Positions 1 through 10,492 of a stretch of 34,533 bases of DNA are shown piece after piece. The stretch covers positions 1 to 34,533 of the forward strand of contig JAICUM010000005.1 in the NCBI GenBank assembly GCA_025935855.1, given 5' to 3'. The translations under genes and the position numbers were made by a program. The notes beneath the pieces are model-generated. The model worked only from the letters and a program-made list of their open reading frames with translations, was not told where the DNA came from and searched no databases. The DNA comes from Pirellulales bacterium. Its GTDB lineage: Bacteria; Planctomycetota; Planctomycetia; Pirellulales; Lacipirellulaceae. How positions within the stretch are numbered: position 1 is the stretch's first letter; each line of letters opens with the position of its first letter.

Positions 1-3000
1 AAGTTCGAGCCCAGGATTTCCGTTTGACCCCCCTCGATATCGACGCCCGCTACAATGTTGTTGGAAATGGCGGCGTTTGAGATGGAAACGCCCATCGGGC
101 TGGCATTCGCCTTGCCCGGCTCGCCGATGCGGATGCCGCGACGGTTATTGTCGAACGTGCCGCCGTTAATCTGCACGTTCGTCAATGTGGCCGGCGTCGC
201 GGTGTAGCTCGTATCGCTTGGGCTGGATCCACGAGCTTTCAACGCCAAGCCGACGCCATTGGTTGACGATGGCGCGAGTGCGTTGCCCGTGACCGTAAGG
301 TTGTTGAAGATCAGGTTCTGATAGTTGCCGCCCTTAAGGTTGATATCAGCGCCGGCATTGACCGCAGAGTTGAAGAACGCATCGTTCCAACCGTTATTGG
401 TAATCGATACGTTCGTGAAGGTGGCGTCGGAAAGCTTTTCGATGTAAAGGCCCTTGGCGGCGTTGTGGTTAAACGTCGCGCCGTTCACGGTGACGTTCGT
501 CACGTTGCTTGCGCCGGGCAACTGCTTCTGGAAGTACCAGCCATAGGTCAGATTGCTGAACTCAGATCCGTTAACGACGTCAAAGTGGCTTAGGCTCGCC
601 GACGACTCGACCCACAGACCGACTTCGCCCTCGGAGCTGTCGGTCGGATTAGTGCCCATCACCTTCACATTGTCGAGCTTCAGATAATCGACCGAATTGC
701 CATCCGGCACGCTGAAGCCGCGTACCCCTGTCGGAGTGACCCGCAGGCCTTGGAGCAACGTGGAATCCGCCATCGTTCCGGACGCGCCGGTAACAACGGT
801 GAAGATGGGCGCCGCGGTCGCATTGCTAATCACCGTGTCGCCGACGCCACTGCCGGCTCCGATGATGTGAACCGACTTATTAACCGTCACGTTCTCGCTG
901 AACGTACCGGCGGCAACATGCACGGTATCGACAACGGCGGAATTGGCGGCGTTGATGGCCGCCTGGATGCTCATCGTGCTGCCGGCGTTATCGAACACGT
1001 AGAAGTTTGTCGGACCGTCGCCGGGGAAGCCGGAATCATCGGCATCCTGGATGTAGCGGTCGTGCCCGTCGATGTGATCCGGGCTGCCGGCCGCGGCGTT
1101 CTGGGCTTGAGCGAGCGTCTGGTAGAAGCGGACGTAACGCGTGTCGTTGGCCCCGCTATTAAACGATTTACCGCTTAGAGCGTAACCAAAGTCGGCCGAC
1201 TGAATGGTCACATCGGCGTTGTCAAGCGGATCATTGCTCCACGTGATCGGGTACGGCATGTTGGTGGCGAAGTTGAACATCTCCAACTGCAAGCCGCCGT
1301 TGGCTGAACTGGATTCGCCGAAGCTGTTCGTCCCCGAGAAGACGATGCCGTTCGTTCCGATGGGCGCGAACTGACCGCTGGTAGCCACCGAGACGCCGGC
1401 CCAGGGATTGTTCAATGTGGTGATGTTGCTGAGCTGAGCGCCCTTGACGTCCGTCAGGAAGATGCCGGCGCCGCCGTTGTCTTGCGACGTGAGGTCATTC
1501 ACGGTGACGTTCGTGACGCCGTGCAGATCAAGACCGGTGCGACGGCTATTGTCGATCGTGACGCCGTCGATCGTCACGCCATCGACAAAATCAACCTTAA
1601 CGCCGTAGCTAGGAAGCGCGGCCGATGGCGTCCGGGTCACGTGAAGATCACGTAGCTCAACATCGTTGGCGCTGATATACACGCCGCCGTTGTTATGGCC
1701 GGCCTTGCCGGTGTAATCGATCGTGGTTCCACCAACGCCATCGCCGGCGCCTAGCACCTTCTGACCGACCTGGCTGATCAACAAATCCTCGGCATACGTG
1801 CCCGCTTCAACATTGATCGTCCAGTTCGCGCTGGCCGCGTCCACGCCGCGCTGAATGCTGGAGTCGGTGGAGGCGGAGAGATCCGGATTTGGTGTCGCCG
1901 GGTTTGTCACGTAGACGTTGTTGGCGACGAATGTCACCAAGCCCTTCGACAGGTCGTCGACCTTGTGGAAGATCTGGTCTTCAATGCGGAAGTTATTGGC
2001 GGTCGGAAATGTGTTGGCGGACTTCAGGGCGTCGAAGCTCGTTGAGCTCTCGTTATCGATGAAGTACTTCGAGGCGCCAAAGACGTTCCCTGAAATGGCG
2101 CCGCCGACAATCGCCACGTCGCCGCCGGTAGCCTCTTCGAGGCGAATATCCGTTTGATTCGCCGTACCAGAGTTGAAGATGTTGCCGGTGATGCCGACGT
2201 TCGCCGTGCGAGCCAGAACGCCTTGCACGAGTACGCCGGTGACAGCCGAGCTGACAGTGTTGCCGCTAATCGTCGCACTTAGATCGACGGCTCCAGGATT
2301 GCCGCCAAGGTCATCGGTCGAAATCTGAATGCCAACGCTATTGGCGTTGACCAGGCCGCTGACCGTGTTGTTTGCGAACGACGCCGAGCCACTCGCGCTC
2401 AACGCCGAGAATGCCGCGAGGCCGGTATTGACGCCGCTCACGACATTGTCGTGAACGCTGACGGCCGCGTTGGTGTTGTAGACAAAGACGCCGCTGCTAT
2501 CAGAGCTGCCAAAGAGAACGCCGCCGCTGATGGTGTTGTCTTTGACCTCGTCTGCCGCGCCGCCGGCGCCGCCACTGTTCGACACTAGAATGCCGGTGTT
2601 TGCGCCGCTAATCGTGTTCGTATCAATGTCCACGCCATCACTCGTCTGAGTGCCGATGGCGTTCACCGCGCTGCTAATGGTGTTGTGATCGATCGTGCCG
2701 TTGCTGTGGAACACCAAAATGCCGAAGGCGTCGCCGCTTGGATTCGTGATGTTCGAGACGGTGTTGTTCGAGACCGTGACCGAGCCCGGCGTCGAGCTGA
2801 AGTTGTTGCCCAGGCGAATGCCACGGTCGGCGAAATTACGCACCGCGTTGTGATGGATGTTGATCCCGGTAAGATCGGGAGATCCATTCGGCGTGGAGGT
2901 GGTGATTCCGACGCTGCCGTCGTTCGCACCCAGCTCTCCATCGATGGTTAGCCCAGCGATTTCCACGCCGCTGACCGTAATCGTGATGGCATTCGAACCG

Positions 3001-6000
3001 CCGGTTGTTGGTTGAAGGACCGAATCGTTCGAACCGTCGCCAGCCGGCGTTCCAGTCGTGCCGCCGCCGACGCCATCGTTGTCGTAGTCCTCGCCGAGGA
3101 TGTGAACCGGCTTGTTGACAACGACGTTTTGACTGTAGCTGCCGTCGTAGACGTAAATCGTGCCGCCATTGGCGACCGCATTGACGGCGTCTTGAATGGT
3201 TGCGAACTCGTCGTAGCCGAAGGCCGTGCCATTGCCCAGCGAATCGCCGCCCGCGCCGTCGGCGTCAACGCCCAGCCCGGTACCGGCCCAGTTGTCGTTG
3301 ACGAACACGACCGAAGCCGGCGGCGTTTGACCCGTCACGGCGTTCGCCGGCGTAAAGAAGACCTGCGTGTATTGCGGGTCATCGGCCGTATGGAAGACAA
3401 CCAGCTCGATCGCACTGGGGACCGCCGTGCCGAATGAGTTGTGACGCGCGTAGACGTTGACGTTGCCGGCCGAATCGAGATTCAGATCGCGAATGGCATA
3501 GTTGCCACTCGGATTGGTTCCACCCGGAACGCCCGTATAGCCCGAAAGATCATTGCCCCCGGTGCTGTTGCCCAGACCGGTCGGGTCGCCGTCGGTCCCG
3601 AAATCGGAACCGGCGTCGACGATCGCGCTATTCTGAACATCAATGCCAATTTGGTTGGAGCGTAGATCGTTGTTTTGAATCTTTGCTTTGGCGCTGCTGC
3701 TGGTAGCCAATACGCCGACGCCGCCGCCGGTGATTGAATTGGAATCGATGACCGCATTGCCGCCTGTCACCAGCACGCCGGCATCGTAGTTAGAAACTGT
3801 ATTCGCCTGACCTAGTGAAGGACCGCCAATAGTGGCGCCAGCCAAAGCCCCGTCGACCTGAATCGCGCCGCCTGCAGAGCTCGAGAACGTATTGCCTTGA
3901 ATGACATTGCCGCCGGCGGTGACATAAAGATCCACCACGCCCGCACCCAGTGTCGAGCTGTTAAACATGTTGCCGGTGATCGTGTTGTTGGCGCCACGAG
4001 CGCGAAGGCTGTTGCCAAAGCGATTCGTCGTGCCCGAGAAGCTGTTGTCGGTGAACGTGGAGTTCAACGCGTCAATGGTTACCAACGTGTTGCCTTGCTC
4101 GTGCGGAGCCACCGGATTTCCGGAGTTGTCCGTCAAGCTTGTGCCGCCGGCGACGCCGGTAATCTGATTGTTCGTAAAGGTAATGTCATGGGCCGACGTC
4201 GTTCCGGTGCCGGAGCCCATCACCACGAGCTGGCGTGGCACATTGGGCAACGTGAATTGGACGCTTGAGTTGGTCCCGGCGGGGTTTGGACCGACAAAGG
4301 TCTGCCCTGAGAAGATATTATTGTCGATCGTGAAATTGAAGATGCTCTGACCCGACTCGGTCAGCAGGCCTTCATCGCCGGCGGCCACAATCTCGTTGTA
4401 GCGGATGTCGGCGCCGCTATGCCCGCCCTGGAAGTACAGCGCCGCGTTCTCAACGCCGGGATTGCCATTGTCGATGCCAATGATTTTGAAGCCATTGCCG
4501 GTCAAGCTGCCAATGTTCACATCGGTCGTGCCACCGGTGACCACAATCGTGCCCAAGGCGCCAACGCCGGAAATGCCCTGGATGGTCGTGCTGCCGCGGC
4601 CGACATTGGACACCAGCGTAAGGTTCTTGTTAAGCGTTATGTTTTCGGTAAACGTGCCCGCTTCGACGTTGACGGTAAAGCCAGCTGGTCCAGCGGCGTC
4701 GACGCCGCGTTGGATGCTGGAATCCGTATCCGTCGAGCCGGCCGAAGCTGTGCCGGGCGCCGTGACGTACACGTTGTTGGCGACCCACGTGATCAGACCC
4801 GCCGCGGTATTGCCGGCATCCACCTGGTGGAACATGTAGTCTTCGATGCGGAAGTTGTCGGTATCAGTTGGCGTAGCCGGAGTCAGTGCGACATCGAGCG
4901 CTTCGTACGTCGTGCCGGTCGTGGTGGACAGATCGATTGGCGTAGCGGCTCGATTGTCGATGAAGTAGGTGTTGCCGCCAAACTGGTTGCCATTGGCGAA
5001 GGTCACGACGCCCGCGTCCGAGTCGATGCGAACGTCAACGTCATTGTCGGTCCCATCGGCTGGACCATTGAAATTATTGCTCGTGAGTGTGCCGGCGCTG
5101 CTGTTGCGGAAGCGAATGCCGATGTCATTGTCGAAAATGTGAGTGCTGGAGATCGTCGCCGTTCCACCGTTCACGTCGATGCCAATGTGGTTGCCGTGAA
5201 TTGAGAGCAGATTATTCGTGACGTCCGCGCTGGCATCAGCGCCGCTCACCAGGATGGCCGTGCCTCCTCCCGTCGAGATATCCGTATTGTTGGTGATGTT
5301 GGCATGCACGGTGACGCTTGGACCGGCGAGCGCGTCGTCAATCATCACGCCGGTTCCGCCTGCGGCGGTCGTAATCGAGACGTTGTTGAGAGTCAAAATC
5401 GCATTAGAAGGAGCGGCTCCAAACGGCCCGGTCGTTTCGTTGTTCGTCAGCAGCACGCCCGTGGCATAGCCGGAAATGGCGCCGCCGACGCCGCCGTTGA
5501 TGGTGACGTTCATCACGTCGTTCGCCGTGCCGTCCCACGCGTACACGCCCACGTCGCCAGCGCCGGTGCCCGTCAGACTGTTCGGCCCAATGGTCGTAGC
5601 TCCGTCAACCGACCACAGCAACAGGCCGGTGCCGCCGTTGCCCGTGGTGATCGTATTGCCGGTCACCGTGACGCTTGCGGAGGTGCTGATTTCGTTGAGC
5701 GCGATGCCATTGGTCGCGTTGATCACGTTGCCCGTAATGGCTGTGCTGCTAGGAGCCGTCGGGTACAGCTGGATTGCCGTGATGCCGGTGGTAGCATTGG
5801 TTACGTTGTTGTCTGTGATTGATGACAACGCACTAAACGCCAAGATGCCGTCGCCGGAATAGAACGAATCGGGGGTCGCCGTGCCGATATTGCGAATGTC
5901 ATTCTGGCTGACCGTGCCGCCGACAGGCGCGGAGCCGGCGTTCACCCAGCTCTGAATGCCGCGGCGGTAGGTGTTCAAAACGCGGTTGTTCAGAACCTGG

Positions 6001-8336
6001 GCGCTATCGGCGTCAATAACGATGCCCCGTGCGGCGTTGCTATCGGCACCGCCCAAAGCCGGCGTGCCGCCGGAAATGGCCGTGTTATCGCCATCAACGG
6101 TGAAGCCATCGACCGTTACGTTCGGCGCAGTAATGGTTACCAAGCCTAATACTTCGTCGGGCGTCGGGGAGGTGATGATGGACTCGGCCGCCACGCGGCC
6201 ACGAGCGTCGGCTCCGAATTGGGAGCCGAGCAGCCGCAGGGCCTGGTTAACGTCGACCTTCTCGGCGTAAGTCCCGGCGGTGACGTCGACGGTGCGGGCG
6301 CTGCCCGTTTGGGCGCCGTCGGCAATGTCGTCGACGCCTTCTTGAATGCGGCCGACCGGACCGGTTTGAGCGCCTCGCCAAGTGACATGCAAGTGCGAGA
6401 AGTCGCCTTGGAAGCCGACGCTAGGCTGTACCGCTGCCGGTGCATCTAAGAAAGGCGTAACGTCGACGGCGCCTTCAGTCTTGCCGACCACTGCGGTGTC
6501 ACTGGTGGTCCCCCACCAGTTCGCGGAAGCATTCACGGTCTTCGACGTCGTCGCGTTGGTGACCGCATGTGGCCCAGTCACGCTGGAGAAGTCGCTGTCT
6601 GTGACGCTCACGTTGGCATTCGAGGTCGCCAAAACGCCGCGTGTGCTGTTAGTCGGAGGCCCTGAGGTCGTGAAGCGGCTGGTGCCGATGTTCACGAGGC
6701 CGTCGGAAGCCAACACGCCCGCGCTGCCGCCAGCATTCACGCTGAATTCGCTGTGGTCCACGGTCGCGGTGGCGCCAGCTCCGCCAACGTTGAGTCCAAA
6801 GACAGAAACGTTCTGAATCCGCGTATGCGACATCGTGAGGTCGCCGTCGTTCGTGCCGCTGCCGTCAACGTTGACGCCCGTGAGTCCGCCCCCCACCATT
6901 CCGCCGTCCACGACGCTATTGGTGAGGTTCAGGGTTCCCTTAACATCGACGACGATTCCCGCAAAACCAGTGTATTGAATGCTAAGTTGGTCGATGTGAG
7001 CCGAGACGTTGTCGTCGACAGAAACGACCGGAGTTGCACTAGAGCTAAGCGAGATCGCGTCGCCGCTGGCGTCTTCGCCGTAGATGTTTACGTTCTTATT
7101 GACGTCGATCGAGCCTGTATAACTCCCCGCCAACACATGGATCGTTCCCCCGGTTGCCACTGCGCTAAGCGCGTCGCCGATCGACGAAAACGCGTTGTAG
7201 CCGAAGGTCTTGCCTGATACCGCGTCGTCACCGGCGCCGGTGTCCGAGGTGACGCTAGCGCCATTGGACGGCGAAGCTGGCAACCACGTGTCATTGACCC
7301 AAACGTCCGTGGGCGCTGGATCGAAGTCGAAGGTCGTCGGAGCCGTCGCGACGGTGTCGATTGTGACGTTGTCCAGGTTTCCAACGAAATTGCCCCAATC
7401 ACCTGGGCCTCCGGCGCCAGAAAGAACGCGCACCCCGCCAAGGGCGCCATCATTCATGATTTTTGCATTGGGGAACGCCGCGATAATGGCGCTCAACGGC
7501 TTGACGCCGGTCCCAGGTGTGGCGCCAGCCGTACTGTTGTTGGCCCACCAGCCTCCGTCTAATGCGTCCCACGTCTGCCACGTGCTTAACTGCAAAGAGG
7601 GCTGGGGATTCGACGGAAAGAAGCTGGAGTCTTGATAAACGGGCTCGAAGAAAATGCGATCGTCTTCGACGTTATCGTTGTTCAAGTCGAGAATCAGGCT
7701 CATGTACGGCGCCTGTCCGCCATTGCCCATGGTTCCCGAGTTCCCGCCGTTATTCTGTTCCACAAAAGTGCTATAGCTGAGGGACTCAACATCGCTCAGA
7801 AGAGTGCCCGAGTAGTTCGGATTGCGCAGCATCGCATAATCATCGCCGCTTCCGCTGATTCTAAACTCGGCGCTTCCCGAACCCAACGGAGGGGTTGCCG
7901 GACCCGATTCAACAACAACGCTGGGGGCTGGCGAGTTAGGGTTATTGTCCGATGCGGTGAACTGCCATCCGTTCGCAAGATTCGGCGTCACCGTGACGGA
8001 CAGCATCTGCCGCGATTCCAGCGACTCAAGCCCCAGCGAGCGAGCGCCAAGCGGCAGACTGACAAACGAGCTGCGGCGGAAGCCGCGGCCCAACCCGGCA
8101 AACAAACTGGTCATTGCGGCGAAGATAGACCCAAACCGCGACACGTTCAGCGGCACGAACCGAACGAACGACTGCCGATAGCGGCTCACACGGTCGGTGC
8201 GCTTGGCGCGAATCGCCAGCAGTCGCTCCTCGGAGCGGAAGCTCGCCCGCTCAGCCCGTTCGCGAATTTGGGCGGCCTTGGCGGCCCGGCGCTTGGGAGC
8301 GGAACCACTGCGGAAGCTAAAACGATTGCGTGCCAT
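1..8336 (-). CDS. Giant extracellular repeat protein with N-terminal LEPR-XLL-like motif and multiple right-handed parallel beta-helix (pectate-lyase/NosD-like) modules; C-terminus lies outside the window
   Basis: ATG at 8336 (MARNRFSFRSGSAPKRRAAKAAQIRERAERASFRSEERLLAIRAKR...). LEPR-XLL-like motif RSLGLESLESRQMLSV at about 7.99-8.04 kb. The frame was checked at 7 points (about 8030, 6293, 4796, 3308, 1940, 50, 2) and is the same and open throughout. Recurrent modules such as TDSSIQRGVDAA..NVEAGTFTENITLNK. Not in the ORF track because no stop occurs in the window. Confidence 0.93.
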   Translation of the reverse strand, partial: MARNRFSFRSGSAPKRRAAKAAQIRERAERASFRSEERLLAIRAKRTDRVSRYRQSFVRFVPLNVSRFGSIFAAMTSLFAGLGRGFRRSSFVSLPLGARSLGLESLESRQMLSVTVTPNLANGWQFTASDNNPNSPAPSVVVESGPATPPLGSGSAEFRISGSGDDYAMLRNPNYSGTLLSDVESLSYSTFVEQNNGGNSGTMGNGGQAPYMSLILDLNNDNVEDDRIFFEPVYQDSSFFPSNPQPSLQLSTWQTWDALDGGWWANNSTAGATPGTGVKPLSAIIAAFPNAKIMNDGALGGVRVLSGAGGPGDWGNFVGNLDNVTIDTVATAPTTFDFDPAPTDVWVNDTWLPASPSNGASVTSDTGAGDDAVSGKTFGYNAFSSIGDALSAVATGGTIHVLAGSYTGSIDVNKNVNIYGEDASGDAISLSSSATPVVSVDDNVSAHIDQLSIQYTGFAGIVVDVKGTLNLTNSVVDGGMVGGGLTGVNVDGSGTNDGDLTMSHTRIQNVSVFGLNVGGAGATATVDHSEFSVNAGGSAGVLASDGLVNIGTSRFTTSGPPTNSTRGVLATSNANVSVTDSDFSSVTGPHAVTNATTSKTVNASANWWGTTSDTAVVGKTEGAVDVTPFLDAPAAVQPSVGFQGDFSHLHVTWRGAQTGPVGRIQEGVDDIADGAQTGSARTVDVTAGTYAEKVDVNQALRLLGSQFGADARGRVAAESIITSPTPDEVLGLVTITAPNVTVDGFTVDGDNTAISGGTPALGGADSNAARGIVIDADSAQVLNNRVLNTYRRGIQSWVNAGSAPVGGTVSQNDIRNIGTATPDSFYSGDGILAFSALSSITDNNVTNATTGITAIQLYPTAPSSTAITGNVINATNGIALNEISTSASVTVTGNTITTGNGGTGLLLWSVDGATTIGPNSLTGTGAGDVGVYAWDGTANDVMNVTINGGVGGAISGYATGVLLTNNETTGPFGAAPSNAILTLNNVSITTAAGGTGVMIDDALAGPSVTVHANITNNTDISTGGGTAILVSGADASADVTNNLLSIHGNHIGIDVNGGTATISSTHIFDNDIGIRFRNSSAGTLTSNNFNGPADGTDNDVDVRIDSDAGVVTFANGNQFGGNTYFIDNRAATPIDLSTTTGTTYEALDVALTPATPTDTDNFRIEDYMFHQVDAGNTAAGLITWVANNVYVTAPGTASAGSTDTDSSIQRGVDAAGPAGFTVNVEAGTFTENITLNKNLTLVSNVGRGSTTIQGISGVGALGTIVVTGGTTDVNIGSLTGNGFKIIGIDNGNPGVENAALYFQGGHSGADIRYNEIVAAGDEGLLTESGQSIFNFTIDNNIFSGQTFVGPNPAGTNSSVQFTLPNVPRQLVVMGSGTGTTSAHDITFTNNQITGVAGGTSLTDNSGNPVAPHEQGNTLVTIDALNSTFTDNSFSGTTNRFGNSLRARGANNTITGNMFNSSTLGAGVVDLYVTAGGNVIQGNTFSSSAGGAIQVDGALAGATIGGPSLGQANTVSNYDAGVLVTGGNAVIDSNSITGGGVGVLATSSSAKAKIQNNDLRSNQIGIDVQNSAIVDAGSDFGTDGDPTGLGNSTGGNDLSGYTGVPGGTNPSGNYAIRDLNLDSAGNVNVYARHNSFGTAVPSAIELVVFHTADDPQYTQVFFTPANAVTGQTPPASVVFVNDNWAGTGLGVDADGAGGDSLGNGTAFGYDEFATIQDAVNAVANGGTIYVYDGSYSQNVVVNKPVHILGEDYDNDGVGGGTTGTPAGDGSNDSVLQPTTGGSNAITITVSGVEIAGLTIDGELGANDGSVGITTSTPNGSPDLTGINIHHNAVRNFADRGIRLGNNFSSTPGSVTVSNNTVSNITNPSGDAFGILVFHSNGTIDHNTISSAVNAIGTQTSDGVDIDTNTISGANTGILVSNSGGAGGAADEVKDNTISGGVLFGSSDSSGVFVYNTNAAVSVHDNVVSGVNTGLAAFSALSASGSASFANNTVSGLVNANSVGIQISTDDLGGNPGAVDLSATISGNTVSSAVTGVLVQGVLARTANVGITGNIFNSGTANQTDIRLEEATGGDVAIVGGAISGNVFGASKYFIDNESSTSFDALKSANTFPTANNFRIEDQIFHKVDDLSKGLVTFVANNVYVTNPATPNPDLSASTDSSIQRGVDAASANWTINVEAGTYAEDLLISQVGQKVLGAGDGVGGTTIDYTGKAGHNNGGVYISANDVELRDLHVTRTPSAALPSYGVKVDFVDGVTIDGVTIDNSRRTGLDLHGVTNVTVNDLTSQDNGGAGIFLTDVKGAQLSNITTLNNPWAGVSVATSGQFAPIGTNGIVFSGTNSFGESSSANGGLQLEMFNFATNMPYPITWSNDPLDNADVTIQSADFGYALSGKSFNSGANDTRYVRFYQTLAQAQNAAAGSPDHIDGHDRYIQDADDSGFPGDGPTNFYVFDNAGSTMSIQAAINAANSAVVDTVHVAAGTFSENVTVNKSVHIIGAGSGVGDTVISNATAAPIFTVVTGASGTMADSTLLQGLRVTPTGVRGFSVPDGNSVDYLKLDNVKVMGTNPTDSSEGEVGLWVESSASLSHFDVVNGSEFSNLTYGWYFQKQLPGASNVTNVTVNGATFNHNAAKGLYIEKLSDATFTNVSITNNGWNDAFFNSAVNAGADINLKGGNYQNLIFNNLTVTGNALAPSSTNGVGLALKARGSSPSDTSYTATPATLTNVQINGGTFDNNRRGIRIGEPGKANASPMGVSISNAAISNNIVAGVDIEGGQTEILGSN

Positions 8337-8603
8337 CGCGCGACTCCAGATGATCGCCGCCGAGCTGGTTTCTTCCGTCCTCGCGACGCCGGCCGCTCAA
8401 ACGGCCGGCCGACGAAGCTCGGGGAAAACCATCCGACGAACTAAATAGGAACTAAGGAATTGTCTAAATGAGATGCGAGTACTGATTCAACAGATCAACC
8501 GACAAAGCAAAACAAATCAATTGCCAATCTCTGCCATGTTCTGAGCTTGCCGCGGCCAATACTCAGTCAACGAGAAGCCCTGCGAATCCTTCGCAGGAGC
8601 TGA

Positions 8604-8996
8604 CTAACCCTGGGCGTTGCTGCGGCCGACGACGCGCTTGTTGACGTCGGTCTCGAGCACGCCAAACGCCTGTTCGTGCCGCTGCACAGAAAGGTGCAGG
8701 GCGTGCAGCAGGCGTTTCGCGGTGAAGTAGTTGGTGACGATCCGCTGCGTGAGAGTGACCGGCTCCTCGGCCACTCCGAATGGCTGCGAATTCAGCCCGA
8801 AGTCGATGATGAGCTCTTCAGGCGTGCCGGTGACGCGGCAAAAGTTGGCGTAGGACGCCGCCTGAAGGTGCTTGTCATCAACGCCGACGCCGCGCTGTGG
8901 CCCCGCCGCGTGCTGCGGCGCGGCGGCTGACAACTCGGTAGGTTCTTTTTCTGATTTACTTGAAGGTGGTGTCTTCGTCTTAGTTGCTTCGCTCAT
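8604..8996 (-). CDS. DUF3467 domain-containing protein
   Basis: 130 aa; YANFCRVTGTPEELIIDFGLNSQPFG...TQRIVTNYFTAKRLLHALHLSVQRHEQAFGVLETDVNKRV is characteristic of DUF3467. Confidence 0.9.
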   Translation of the reverse strand: MSEATKTKTPPSSKSEKEPTELSAAAPQHAAGPQRGVGVDDKHLQAASYANFCRVTGTPEELIIDFGLNSQPFGVAEEPVTLTQRIVTNYFTAKRLLHALHLSVQRHEQAFGVLETDVNKRVVGRSNAQG

Positions 8997-9244
8997 GAAG
9001 GTTCACTTAGATCCTTGAAAAGTGGCCAAGGCGCTAGTCAGTGCTCTACCCGTCTCCGCGATTGCCTGGAGCAACCTGGCGCCACGCATGCAGAGTCCTT
9101 GCCAAGCCGTAAACTATCCTAAGAACGACCAGTCCCCTCAATTCCCATAAACGAGGGGATCGGGTCAATCCTTCGACTCGAACAATTCGGAAATCTCGTT
9201 TGGTGCATCAATGTGCGCACTTCGGACGCAAAATGCAAGTAAGT

Positions 9245-10027
9245 TCAGCTCTGACCTGTCACATACATCGCCAATAACTCCGCACGGCTACTCACGTTAA
9301 GCTTCCTGTAAATTACTTTCAGGTAGTCCGCCACCGTGTGCTCGCTGAGGGTGAGCTTGCGGGCGACCTGCTTACGCGAATCGCCTCCCAGCAGCAGCAG
9401 CATCACCTGGCGCTCCCGTGGAGAAAGCCCTGCCGCCCCATTGCGGCAGCCCTTCGTTTCGCCACAAGGATGCAACCAGGAAACGTTCGGGTACAACACC
9501 TCGACCACGGCCCGATCTCGGGCCGAGAACGGAGGCCGCCCAAGCCGGCGGTGGAACCGCACGCCGCTGTAGCTTCCGTCCGAAAGCGGACAAATAGAGC
9601 ATAAAAACTGATCAAACCCCGCCGCGTGCCACGCCTTTCCGGCCTCGCAGCCGGCCCATTCTTCATCGGAAAACAGCTGATCCCGCGAATGGGTCAGGCA
9701 TTGGTTTTTCTTGAGCGCCTCGTTGATCACGCCCGTGATCATCGACTGCAGCGAGGGATGCGTGATCAGCTTGAGCATCTCGACGCGTTCGTGGCTGTCG
9801 TCCCAGCCGCCGTCCAGCAGCCGCACGGCCATCGTGTCGTTAGGGGCTTCGGCGTTGATTTCGCCCACGCCCCAGATCCAGGCGTCCGACTCGATTAAGT
9901 CGTTCAACCCGTCGAAAAAAGCTCGCTTTCGAGCCGCGATGGTGCGGTCAATCAACGGGTCGCCGGCCGCGGAGAGCAATCGAACTAGCGCGCCCAGATC
10001 CGTGCCATTGAAAGAAGGCGCCTTCAT
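9245..10027 (-). CDS. LuxR-family (GerE-type HTH) transcriptional regulator; start chosen at MKAPSFNG rather than the longer ORF start at 10273
   Basis: C-terminal LSPRERQVMLLLLGGDSRKQVARKLTLSEHTVADYLKVIYRKLNVSSRAELLAMYV is a LuxR-type HTH. Confidence 0.88.
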   Translation of the reverse strand: MKAPSFNGTDLGALVRLLSAAGDPLIDRTIAARKRAFFDGLNDLIESDAWIWGVGEINAEAPNDTMAVRLLDGGWDDSHERVEMLKLITHPSLQSMITGVINEALKKNQCLTHSRDQLFSDEEWAGCEAGKAWHAAGFDQFLCSICPLSDGSYSGVRFHRRLGRPPFSARDRAVVEVLYPNVSWLHPCGETKGCRNGAAGLSPRERQVMLLLLGGDSRKQVARKLTLSEHTVADYLKVIYRKLNVSSRAELLAMYVTGQS

Positions 10028-10492
10028 CGACAAATCAGCGAAACGACATGGCGCGCAATAACAAGAGTCGCCGCGCTCGACGCCAGCACGAGCGGGCAAC
10101 GTAGACCACTTAGGGGAGAACCGTAAAAGCAGCGGCTTTGCCGCCACTCGCGCGACTCTTTTTTTTGTCGGTTTTCTCAGGATGATGAGCTCAAAGGCGC
10201 CGGTAGCCGCCGCAAGTCGCGCAACTGCACTGCTTAAGGTCATGTCCAGTGTTGGCGCACGGACCGCCGGCACAACCCCCGCGCTTGTGGGATTCTAAGC
10301 GTCTTACCGCGTCGTAATACTCGCGGCACGCCGACCAATGTGCTCTTGCCTCATGGACATTGGTCGCGCCTCGGCACAACCCCGCAAGCCCATCTTGCAC
10401 GCCCATTCAGCTCGGCAATTCGATCCACGCAACCAGTAGTCTGAGCCTCCGGCCTGGGACCGCCAGTAATCAAGCCGAAGCTCCGCTGGGGG

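Noticed and set aside
750-8448. Many tracked ORFs on the plus strand and alternative minus frames (e.g. 4419..5204 +, 7632..8444 +, 2948..3268 -)
   Set aside because: They lie antisense or out of frame to the continuous minus-strand giant CDS, are Arg/Val/Ala-rich shadow translations typical of high-GC DNA, and show no family signatures.
8578-8598. Hairpin CCTGCGAA-TCC-TTCGCAGG just after the DUF3467 stop
   Set aside because: Only an 8-bp stem and no clear T-run on the minus strand; not called as a terminator.
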